Assembly: GCF_001648355.1 (NCBI RefSeq)
Contig: NZ_LXSL01000022.1
Coordinates: 155-64,154 of the forward strand
Direction of reading: 5' to 3'
Source of the DNA: Eikenella longinqua
Lineage (GTDB): Bacteria; Pseudomonadota; Gammaproteobacteria; Burkholderiales; Neisseriaceae
DNA length: 64,000 bases
The notes beneath the pieces were generated by a model. It was not told where the DNA came from, made no database searches, and worked only from the letters and a program-made list of their open reading frames with translations. Every line of letters begins with the position of its first letter. The stretch's first letter is position 1. Positions 45,801 through 53,025 of this stretch are shown here, piece after piece. Position numbers and translations under genes: made by a program.

Positions 45801-46104
45801 TGATGTTGATGAAACTTTCCACTTTAAATTTTCACTATATCCTAATGACTTGATTAAAGTCACTACAAAAAAAGGAGATTTCTTCGGATATTATAATGGA
45901 TTAAACAGATCTACTGGAGCCATTAATATTAAAACTCATGATCTAAACATCCATTATGGTAAAGATGGTATCTGGGAAAGTATTGGAATAAAAACCGCAT
46001 TATCCATAAAAAAATATCAAATAGATCCTTTAGGTAAATCCATCAAGATCTGCAGATCTGAAAAGCGTATCATGCTTAGAAAGAAAAATAAAAAATACAT
46101 ATAA
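42847..46104 (+). CDS. cas9: CRISPR-associated endonuclease Cas9, type II-C
   Basis: RNA-guided double-strand nuclease of 1085 residues, close in length and sequence to NmeCas9 (1082). The start at 42847 has AGAAAGGA seven bases upstream; an earlier ATG at 42760 overlaps the tracrRNA promoter and lacks a binding site. RuvC-I has Asp11 in [13 protein letters not shown]; the Arg-rich bridge helix is around [19 protein letters not shown]; RuvC-II [13 protein letters not shown]; HNH catalytic Asp590-His591 in [20 protein letters not shown]; RuvC-III has Asp729 in [14 protein letters not shown]; the PAM-interacting domain is at the C-terminus. All catalytic residues are intact. Two eikDUS lie inside (44062 and 44584). 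Lower GC than neighbours. Confidence 0.98.
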   Translation: [1085 protein letters not shown]

Positions 46105-46129
46105 CTCTGAATAAAATAAGATTTCTATT

Positions 46130-47041
46130 ATGACTTGGCGCAGTATACTCATCAGCAACTCAGCACGGCTTTCTTTACGACAAAATCATTTGTTGATACA
46201 ACAAGGGGAAGATATTCCTATACCACTAGAAGATATTGCCGTGATTGTGATCGACTCGAAAGAAGTCATCATTACTGTACCATTACTATCTGCTTTGGCT
46301 AAAAATGGCATTACTCTATTAACTTGTGATGAACAGTTTTTACCCTGTGGACAATGGCTACCGTTTGCTCAATATTATCGCTATTTAAAAATATTGAAAC
46401 TACAAATAAATATGTCGTTACCGCAGAAAAAACAACTGTGGCAGCAAATTATAAAACAGAAAATCCATAATCAGGCATGGCTATTGGATTATAGTGGGAA
46501 TGATATCGCAGCTAATCGGCTAAAAAACTTGGCAGGATGTGTAAAATCCGGTGATAAAGGATACGTGGAAGGACAAGCTGCTGCACTTTATTTTTCAATA
46601 TTATTTGGCAGTAACTTTACACGATCTGAAACAAATATAGTTAATGCCTGTTTAAATTATGGATATAGTGTTATACGTTCAGCTGTAGCACGTTCTTTGG
46701 TGCAATATGGATTTTTACCTGCATTAGGTTTACAACATCATAACGAATTAAATCCATTTAATTTAGCAGATGATTTTATCGAACCTTATCGGCAGATTGT
46801 GGATTTATTGACCTATCACCTATTGCTTTCAGGCAGCTTAAAGAGCGATATACTGACTATACCATTAAAACAAAAGCTAATCTCTTTACTGTGTCATCAA
46901 ATTTTACTTGGAGAACAGCGTTATACGGTTTTGTCAGCCATTGATCGAACAATCCAATCATTTCAAGCTATTTTAATGTACGGAGAAAAAATGCTCAGGC
47001 TACCTGAAATGTTGGATCTGAAGGTACACGGCTATGAGTGA
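46130..47041 (+). CDS. cas1: CRISPR integrase Cas1, type II
   Basis: Metal-dependent integrase that inserts new spacers together with Cas2. 303 residues beginning MTWRSILISNSARLSLRQNH, the usual start of subtype II-C Cas1. The catalytic Glu is in KGYVEGQAAALYF (about residue 147), followed by the His and Glu/Asp in LGLQHHNELNPFNLADDFIE. It lies 25 bp after cas9. The 3' end carries an eikDUS (46997) encoding LRLPEM. Overlaps cas2 by eight bases. Confidence 0.96.
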   Translation: MTWRSILISNSARLSLRQNHLLIQQGEDIPIPLEDIAVIVIDSKEVIITVPLLSALAKNGITLLTCDEQFLPCGQWLPFAQYYRYLKILKLQINMSLPQKKQLWQQIIKQKIHNQAWLLDYSGNDIAANRLKNLAGCVKSGDKGYVEGQAAALYFSILFGSNFTRSETNIVNACLNYGYSVIRSAVARSLVQYGFLPALGLQHHNELNPFNLADDFIEPYRQIVDLLTYHLLLSGSLKSDILTIPLKQKLISLLCHQILLGEQRYTVLSAIDRTIQSFQAILMYGEKMLRLPEMLDLKVHGYE

Positions 47042-47360
47042 GGCTAAATTTATGCGGTTAATTGTCTTTTTCGACCTACCGGTTACATCTGCATCAAAAC
47101 GTAGGGCTGCAAACCAGTTTCGGCATTTCTTGCAAAAAGATGGTTATCAAATGTTGCAATTATCAGTATATGCAAGAATTGTACGTGGCCGTGATGCGTT
47201 GGAAAAACACCACAAACGATTACGCGCTCAATTGCCCAGCGAAGGATCTATTCGGTGTTTGGAGGTAACTGAAAAGCAGTTTGCAGGAATGTCTATACTG
47301 CTCGGAGAACGGAAAACTCGTGAAAAAAAGGTCAATGCAGATCAACTTTTGCTGTTTTAG
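47034..47360 (+). CDS. cas2: CRISPR-associated protein Cas2
   Basis: Structural partner of Cas1 in spacer integration. 108 residues with the beta1 segment MRLIVFFDLPVTSASKRR carrying the conserved Asp; the true start may be the second ATG (47052), which begins directly at MRLIVFF. RxFLQKDGYQMLQLSVYARI is also typical. Last gene of the cas operon, 63 bp before the array. Confidence 0.95.
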   Translation: MSEAKFMRLIVFFDLPVTSASKRRAANQFRHFLQKDGYQMLQLSVYARIVRGRDALEKHHKRLRAQLPSEGSIRCLEVTEKQFAGMSILLGERKTREKKVNADQLLLF

Positions 47361-47423
47361 TGCAAATTTTTAGATGAACATAAAGCAGGAAGTCATTATT
47401 AAACAATAACTTCCTGCCTGTCT

Positions 47424-48686
47424 ATTGTAACACTACGAGATAAGAGAAGAAGCTACAACATATATCGACTACGAAGGCCAATATGAACAATTGTAACACT
47501 ACGAGATAAGAGAAGAAGCTACAACGAATCGTACTACGTTCAATTTCGGCATCATATTGTAACACTACGAGATAAGAGAAGAAGCTACAACTACCGACCG
47601 CCACGCCGACAACATCTTGGAATTGTAACACTACGAGATAAGAGAAGAAGCTACAACTTCGAGTATGCGCATACCGACCCTGTGTTCATTGTAACACTAC
47701 GAGATAAGAGAAGAAGCTACAACTGCCGGATTCTTCAAGCAGGGCATAGATGGATTGTAACACTACGAGATAAGAGAAGAAGCTACAACCTAATGATGGC
47801 AATTACCTTCTTGGCTTTGATTGTAACACTACGAGATAAGAGAAGAAGCTACAACGTTCGAAAAGCTATTGTACTTTCGATGGCAATTGTAACACTACGA
47901 GATAAGAGAAGAAGCTACAACCTTGGTGAACTCGATACTGGGCGTGGCCGTATTGTAACACTACGAGATAAGAGAAGAAGCTACAACGGGTTCGATTTCC
48001 CATAGTACAACATCTGTATTGTAACACTACGAGATAAGAGAAGAAGCTACAACTCGGTAAATTCCATACTGGCGGCGTGATAGATTGTAACACTACGAGA
48101 TAAGAGAAGAAGCTACAACGACAAGGAATAAGTCGCATTGCCTTGGGTAATTGTAACACTACGAGATAAGAGAAGAAGCTACAACAACGAAATGGCAATA
48201 TCGTACAAATGATTCATTGTAACACTACGAGATAAGAGAAGAAGCTACAACCAGATTGTAAGGCTTACCTTCAACACGTTTATTGTAACACTACGAGATA
48301 AGAGAAGAAGCTACAACGGCACAACAGCAATTTAGCCAATATCAAGCATTGTAACACTACGAGATAAGAGAAGAAGCTACAACCAACATCTAACCCGCCT
48401 CAAAGCCCAAGGCATTGTAACACTACGAGATAAGAGAAGAAGCTACAACCTTGTCTTCGGTTTCCCATTTCTTGTTGACATTGTAACACTACGAGATAAG
48501 AGAAGAAGCTACAACGGCAGAGAAAGCGGATGGCTAAAGCTTGTTATTGTAACACTACGAGATAAGAGAAGAAGCTACAACCGAAGTCCCGCTCGTCCAG
48601 CAGCACCGTGTATTGTAACACTACGAGATAAGAGAAGAAGCTACAACTACGAAAACAGCCCTGAAACTGTTGTTACTATTGTAACA
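47424..48686 (-). CRISPR. Type II-C CRISPR array, 19 full repeats plus a truncated 20th
   Basis: The 36-bp repeat starts ATTGTAACACTACGAGATAA and ends AGAAGCTACAAC on the plus strand. Repeats begin every 66 bases from 47424 to 48612, so all 19 spacers have 30 bp, and the 19 full repeats look identical. The 20th, at 48678, stops after ATTGTAACA where an IS481-family element begins. By comparison with meningococcus and the tracrRNA, crRNAs are read from the minus strand (repeat GTTGTAGC...TGTTACAAT); the repeat's end TGTTACAAT is an extended -10, so each repeat can start its own transcript. No spacer matched the rest of the window by eye. Confidence 0.98.
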
Positions 48687-49564
48687 TGTAGGAAATAACC
48701 GCGTTGTTTACACCACAGTTTGGGAAAAGTAAGCCTGCAACACCTCAAACGGCGTATCACCGTTCAAGCTGCGGTGCGGCTTTACCGTGTTATAAAAATT
48801 GACAAAGCGGCACAGCTCCTTCTGCCGGTGTTCGGGACTGTCAAACTCCTGCTTATCGTGCCACATCTCCATCAAGGTACGGATCACCCGTCCCGCCTTA
48901 CCGTTGGTCTGCGGACGGGCGACACGGGTAAACTTTTGGCCAATCCTGTTCTCATAACAGGCGACACCGAAAGCATGGTTGGCCGAGCCTTTGTATTCCG
49001 TCCCGTTGTCGGAATAGACGCATTCGATCAGGTATGGGCAGGGTTCAATCAGCTGTTCGGTCAGAAATTGGGCGGCACTGTCTGCGGTTTTGTCCGGCAG
49101 GATGGCGGCATACCGTTCCCTTGAAAAGTCATCGATGGCGACAAACAGGTAGTCGCGCCTGTCGGTGGCTTTCTGGCCTTTGAGCAGCGGCAGCCGTTTG
49201 GTGTCGAGGTGTACCATCTCGCCGGGGTAGGATTTATTGTAGCGTTTGGCCTGTTTTTTGAGCTTGTCCTGAATGCTGTGTTCTACCTTGGCCAGCCGCT
49301 TCATACCGTATTTGGCCTGTTTGAAGCGGTTGTTGGTGCTGGTTTGGGGTTTGAGCAGCCTGCCTCTGGCAGCTTTGAGTGCGCGGTAGATGGTTACCCT
49401 GCTGACTTGGTAGCGGCGGGCGAGGGAGGAAACGTTTTCCTTCTCTTGGGTATAGGCCAGCCAGATGGCTTGGCGGTGGTGCGGGGTGAGCCGGGTGTTT
49501 TTGTGCATGTTCATGTTTCAGTATTCTCCTGGAAATACTGTAAACAACGCTACTGGTTTCTACA
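48687..49564 (-). mobile_element. IS481-family insertion sequence truncating the CRISPR array
   Basis: 878 bp bounded by imperfect inverted repeats of about 25 bp: TGTAGGAAATAACCGCGTTG.. at the left and, from the other strand, TGTAGAAACCAGTAGCGTTG.. at the right, both continuing TTTAC. It encodes one transposase. The left junction falls inside the last CRISPR repeat and the right junction abuts an uptake sequence (GCTACCTGAAAA). The remaining 27 bases of the repeat are not found beyond the right end and I see no target duplication, so a deletion probably accompanied or followed insertion. Confidence 0.88.
48708..49514 (-). CDS. IS481-family transposase, probably inactive
   Basis: 268 residues: N-terminal helix-turn-helix (SSLARRYQVSRVTIYRALKA, about 29-48) and an rve-type DDE domain. 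The first Asp is in GEMVHLDTKRLP and the second in CVYSDNGTEYKG. The third position, expected Glu in RPQTNGKAERxIRT, is Gly here (RPQTNGKAGRVIRT; codon GGA at about 48894), a single GAA-to-GGA change. The frame is otherwise complete, ending KPHRSLNGDTPFEVLQAYF. A scrap of the same element lies at 34033-34130. Confidence 0.9.
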   Translation of the reverse strand: MNMHKNTRLTPHHRQAIWLAYTQEKENVSSLARRYQVSRVTIYRALKAARGRLLKPQTSTNNRFKQAKYGMKRLAKVEHSIQDKLKKQAKRYNKSYPGEMVHLDTKRLPLLKGQKATDRRDYLFVAIDDFSRERYAAILPDKTADSAAQFLTEQLIEPCPYLIECVYSDNGTEYKGSANHAFGVACYENRIGQKFTRVARPQTNGKAGRVIRTLMEMWHDKQEFDSPEHRQKELCRFVNFYNTVKPHRSLNGDTPFEVLQAYFSQTVV

Positions 49565-49607
49565 GCTACCTGAAAAATTCAACCCTTGTTTTTCAGGTAG
49601 CCTTTTT
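49565..49607 (-). terminator. eikDUS hairpin terminator of pyrC
   Basis: Inverted eikDUS pair with T-run, 25 bases past the pyrC stop; its first two bases (AG) are replaced by the IS end. Confidence 0.6.
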
Positions 49608-49631
49608 GTATCGGAAGCCGAGCGGCTGGGT

Positions 49632-50669
49632 TTATTCCTGCATGGTCCAAGCCACGCTGCCGCCGGCGCGCATGGGGACGAGCTGCCCGCCGTGGCCGAT
49701 GGGGAAGCTGCCGGGCACGGTTTGCGCTTGTTTCACCAGGGTGATGGTGTCGGTATTTTCAGGTAGCCCGTAGAAGCGGGCGCCGTTTTGCGAGGCGAAG
49801 GCTTCGAGTTTGTGGAGCGCGCCGATTTGATCGAAGGCTTCGGCGTAGAGCTCGATGGCGGTGGCGGCACTGAAGATGCCGGCGCAGCCGCAGGCGTTTT
49901 CTTTGGCGCTTTGCGGGTGGGGCGCGGAGTCGGTGCCGAGGAAGAATTTGTGCGATTGCGCGCCGGATACGGCTTCGAGCAGGGCGCGGCGGTGGCTTTC
50001 GCGTTTGAGCACGGGCAGGCAGTAGTGGTGGGGGCGCACGCCGCCCACGAGCAGGTCGTTGCGGTTGAGCAGCAGGTGCTGGGGGGTAACGGTGGCGGCG
50101 AGGTTGCTGCCGCTGCTGCACACGAGGCGGGCGGCTTCGGCGGTGGTGATGTGTTCGAACACGGTTTTGAGACCGGGCACTTGGTCGAGCACGGGCAGGA
50201 GGATGCGGTCGATGAAGGCGGCTTCGCGGTCGAAGATGTCGATGGCGGGGTCGGTGACTTCGCCGTGCACGAGGAAGCGCATATCTTGGGCGGCGATTTC
50301 TTCGAGCACGGGGAGGAGTTTGAACAGGTCGGTTACGCCGCTGTCGGAGTTGGTGGTGGCGCCGGCGGGGTAGAGTTTGAAGGCGGCGATGCCGGCAGCT
50401 TTGGCTTCCCGTACCAGGGCGGGGGTGGCGTGGTCGGTGAGGTAGAGGGTCATCAGGGGCTGGAAGGGGCTGCCGGGGGGCAGGGCGGCGAGGATGCGCT
50501 CGCGGTAGGCGAGGGCGTCGGCCACGCTGGTAACGGGGGGTTTGAGGTTGGGCATGATGACGGCGCGCCCCATCTGTCGGGCGGTGTGGGGCAGGACGTG
50601 GCGAAGGGTGTCGCCGTCGCGCAGGTGGAGGTGCATGTCGTCGGGGCGGATGAGGGTGAGGGTTTGCAT
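49632..50669 (-). CDS. pyrC: Dihydroorotase
   Basis: Cyclises carbamoyl aspartate in pyrimidine synthesis. 345 residues, class II (E. coli PyrC type). Metal ligands appear in RPDDMHLHLRDG; the carbamylated lysine is in AAFKLYPAGATTNSDSG; further ligands are in FLVHGEV and FLGTDSAPH. An eikDUS encodes YGLPENTDT near the C-terminus (49758). Confidence 0.96.
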   Translation of the reverse strand: MQTLTLIRPDDMHLHLRDGDTLRHVLPHTARQMGRAVIMPNLKPPVTSVADALAYRERILAALPPGSPFQPLMTLYLTDHATPALVREAKAAGIAAFKLYPAGATTNSDSGVTDLFKLLPVLEEIAAQDMRFLVHGEVTDPAIDIFDREAAFIDRILLPVLDQVPGLKTVFEHITTAEAARLVCSSGSNLAATVTPQHLLLNRNDLLVGGVRPHHYCLPVLKRESHRRALLEAVSGAQSHKFFLGTDSAPHPQSAKENACGCAGIFSAATAIELYAEAFDQIGALHKLEAFASQNGARFYGLPENTDTITLVKQAQTVPGSFPIGHGGQLVPMRAGGSVAWTMQE

Positions 50670-50718
50670 GATGGGCTTTCGTGTGGGGGTGATGTTTTAG
50701 CTTGGCTGGGGCTTACGT

Positions 50719-50757
50719 TTTCAGGTAGCCTGCGGAGGGGTAGGCTACCTGAAAATT
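50719..50757. terminator. Inverted eikDUS pair between tusA and pyrC
   Basis: TTTTCAGGTAGCCTGC and GTAGGCTACCTGAAAA enclose a short loop immediately after the tusA stop. Confidence 0.6.
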
Positions 50758-50983
50758 ATTTGTGTTGGATCACGAGGCGGAATACGCTGTTTTCGGTGTC
50801 GGAGGAGAGGAGCCGGTGGCCGGTTTGGCGGCAGAAGGCGGCGAAGTCGTCGGGGGCGCCGGGGTCGGTGGCGCGCACGGACAGGATTTGCCCGGCCTGC
50901 ATGGTGGCAAGGGCCTTTTTGGCGCGGAGGATGGGCAGGGGGCATTTGAGGCCGGTGAGGTCGAGCTGGAGGTCTGGGGTCAT
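50756..50983 (-). CDS. tusA: Sulfur carrier protein TusA
   Basis: 75-residue sulfurtransferase relaying sulfur from cysteine desulfurase to tRNA thiolation and other acceptors. The CPxP motif with the active cysteine is in LDLTGLKCPLPILRAKKAL, and RATDPGAPDDFAAFCRQTGH completes the family signature. Confidence 0.93.
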   Translation of the reverse strand: MTPDLQLDLTGLKCPLPILRAKKALATMQAGQILSVRATDPGAPDDFAAFCRQTGHRLLSSDTENSVFRLVIQHK

Positions 50984-51056
50984 GGTGTGGGTTCTGTTGG
51001 TTTGGATGGGCGGATTATAGCGGAAAGTGGCAACGCGAACTTTGGTTTGAATGTGG

Positions 51057-51101
51057 AAAGGCTACCTGAAAATGGGAAAAATGGTTTTCAGGTAGCCTTT
51101 A
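51057..51101 (-). terminator. eikDUS hairpin
   Basis: Inverted eikDUS pair just past the stop of the zinc-ribbon gene (51113). Confidence 0.6.
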
Positions 51102-51112
51102 GCTTGGCAAGA

Positions 51113-51307
51113 TTATCGGCGGGAGAAAATCCGTTGCAGCCAATCGGCTTTTGCTGTTTGCAACGTAAAATCTGCGCCACCGCATTTGGTGCAACGTTCC
51201 GGCTGGGGAATGCCTGCGTCCGAACGGGCAAATGCTGCATATTTCTGCCCGCAATTTCGGCATATCCAGTAAGCGGTTTTGCCGCTTTCCCTTGGCGCAA
51301 TCGGCAT
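51113..51307 (-). CDS. Small zinc-ribbon protein coupled to a HEPN gene
   Basis: 64 residues: MPIAPRESGKTAYWICRNCG, then FARSDAGIPQPERCTKCGGA. The two CxxC pairs (CRNC and CTKC) form a rubredoxin-like zinc ribbon; the tail is basic (WLQRIFSRR). It begins two bases after the stop codon of the HEPN gene, so the two are co-translated. Family not recognised; RNA or protein binding is plausible. Confidence 0.75.
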   Translation of the reverse strand: MPIAPRESGKTAYWICRNCGQKYAAFARSDAGIPQPERCTKCGGADFTLQTAKADWLQRIFSRR

Positions 51308-51309
51308 TT

Positions 51310-52068
51310 TCAGTCTTCTTTCACAAAAGGGTAATACGGTTTGCCCCAGGCATAGTCGGGATGTTGCTGCATGATATGCAGTACCAGCGGCAGCAGGCTG
51401 GTGAGGATGCGGCAGGCGTCTTTTAGTTGATTGCGGTTGGCCGAACTGCCGTAGGTTGCACCGCCGTGGATAATTTGGTTGCGCAGGGTGTAGAGGCGGT
51501 CGAACATAATCAGCAGCACGGTATCGGTATCTTGTGCGGCTAAGGCGCGTTGTGCTTTTTCCCCTGCTTTTTCAAATTCTTCTTGCCAAGCGGTTTCTGA
51601 AATTTTGCCGTTATGGAAATCCCAAAACGGCTGGAAAACATAGCGGTTGCCCAAGAGGGAGCGGATGGCGCCGGGAAAGGTTTGCCATACTAAGGCATAA
51701 ATCAGCTTTTCTTCATCCAAACGGCAGATGGTGTTTAGGAATTGGCGGAAATGGCTTCGGTCGCCGGATATTTCCCGTTCATCAATTTCGCGGGCATAGG
51801 CAGCATTGAAAGCAATCCATAATGCTTGGAAGCCGGTATCCCAATCCGGCGCGAAAGAAAGCCGCCCGCCCTGCTGGGCCAGCATTTGCTGCATATGCTT
51901 GGGGATAGCCGGCTGCTTGGCATGATTGGCCGCATCTGTGCCGCTCAACAATTCTCCAGCCTTACCCAACCAGCTTAACGCACGGTGGATGCGCAGGCGG
52001 AATGGGTCGGAGTAGGTATCGCGGTGTTGGTGGTAATGGGTTTGGATGGTGGATAGGTTGATGCTCAT
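51310..52068 (-). CDS. HEPN-domain protein of unknown function
   Basis: 252 residues beginning MSINLSTIQTHYHQHRDTYS. In the C-terminal part, DRLYTLRNQIIHGGATYGSS contains an Rx4H motif (Arg196, His201) followed by a Gly-rich turn and then a hydrophobic helix, the arrangement of HEPN domains (Apea/MAE-like), many of which are RNases of toxin or defence systems. The N-terminal two thirds are helical without recognised motif. It is the upstream gene of a pair with the zinc-ribbon protein. Its role as nuclease is inference. Confidence 0.65.
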   Translation of the reverse strand: MSINLSTIQTHYHQHRDTYSDPFRLRIHRALSWLGKAGELLSGTDAANHAKQPAIPKHMQQMLAQQGGRLSFAPDWDTGFQALWIAFNAAYAREIDEREISGDRSHFRQFLNTICRLDEEKLIYALVWQTFPGAIRSLLGNRYVFQPFWDFHNGKISETAWQEEFEKAGEKAQRALAAQDTDTVLLIMFDRLYTLRNQIIHGGATYGSSANRNQLKDACRILTSLLPLVLHIMQQHPDYAWGKPYYPFVKED

Positions 52069-52116
52069 AGGGGATTCCTGTTTTCAGGTAGCCTTTTATT
52101 GCCTGCTCATAATTAT

Positions 52117-53025
52117 TCACATCACCGCCAGCGCGGCCAGGCACTTTTCGCGTTGGCCGTTTTGCGGGGGGATGGTTTGGCCGGGCAGGATGAGGGTGTA
52201 GCGCTGGCCGCGGCCGTGGGCTTCGAGCACGCGGTAGCACAGGAGACCGGCGAGGCGGTCGGCGCTGGTGCCGGCGGGGTAGTCGGCGTAGCTGATGATG
52301 TGGTCGGCGGCGTGGAAGGCGGGCTCTTCGAAATGCTTGTCGAGCAGGCGGCCGCTTTTGGCGTAGTTTTTCCAGGCGATGTGTTGTAGCGAGGTGCCGG
52401 GCTGGTGGTCTTGCAGGTGGGCGAGGTCTTCGTTGCCGCCGAGCTTGCGGCGGGGTTCGCCTTCTTCGGCGGGGGTGCTGCCGGGCGGGGCGGTGTGCGG
52501 CTGGGGTGCGGGGTAGACCAGGCCTTCTTCCGGCCAATGCCACACGCATTCGACGCTGCTGATGGCAAACGGCCACACGCTCGCGCAGCGCAGCGGCGGC
52601 AGCATCAGGCGGCCGCGCCTTGCGGGCAGCACGGGCCAGGCGAAGGGCTGCGGCTGTTTGGCGGTGAAGAGGGCGGCCCGGAATTCGGGTTCATCGTCGC
52701 GGCGGCTGTCGGCCGCGAACCACAGCTGGCGGTGGCGCATTTTGGCCGAGGGGGCGGGCAGCAGCAGGATGTCGGCGGGCTGGCCTTGGAAGATTTCTTC
52801 GGGCAGGGTGAGGTCGAGGCGCAGGCCGATAAGTTGCAGGCAGTTGAGCAGGATGCCCACGCACAGGAAGCCGGCCAGCCAGAAGGCCACCAGATAGGCG
52901 AGGTTCACTTGATAGTTCAAGCCCACCAGCCACAGCAGCACCACCATCACGGCCAAGGTAACGCCGAGGCGGGTGGGGCGCAGGCGCAAATCGCGCAGGC
53001 GGGGGCTGTATTGGCCGGCGCTCAC
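52117..53025 (-). CDS. DUF58-domain membrane protein
   Basis: I start it at the GTG at 53025, which overlaps the stop of moxR (GTGA), giving 302 residues beginning MSAGQYSPRLRDLRLRPTRL-like sequence (V read as Met). Two N-terminal helices (LAVMVVLLWLVGLNY, LAYLVAFWLAGFLCVGIL) precede the DUF58 domain, whose core is GGNEDLAHLQDHQPGTSLQHIAWKNYAKSG. Such proteins act with MoxR ATPases in protein complex assembly or envelope stress. The usual downstream transglutaminase-like gene is missing. Confidence 0.88.
   Translation of the reverse strand: MSAGQYSPRLRDLRLRPTRLGVTLAVMVVLLWLVGLNYQVNLAYLVAFWLAGFLCVGILLNCLQLIGLRLDLTLPEEIFQGQPADILLLPAPSAKMRHRQLWFAADSRRDDEPEFRAALFTAKQPQPFAWPVLPARRGRLMLPPLRCASVWPFAISSVECVWHWPEEGLVYPAPQPHTAPPGSTPAEEGEPRRKLGGNEDLAHLQDHQPGTSLQHIAWKNYAKSGRLLDKHFEEPAFHAADHIISYADYPAGTSADRLAGLLCYRVLEAHGRGQRYTLILPGQTIPPQNGQREKCLAALAVM

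Noticed and set aside
47682..48198. Open frames with repeated peptides in the CRISPR array (both strands)
   Set aside because: The peptides are translations of the 36-bp repeats; not genes.
47424..48686. Self-targeting spacers
   Set aside because: I compared the spacers by eye with the window and saw no match; a real search could not be run, so no claim is made.
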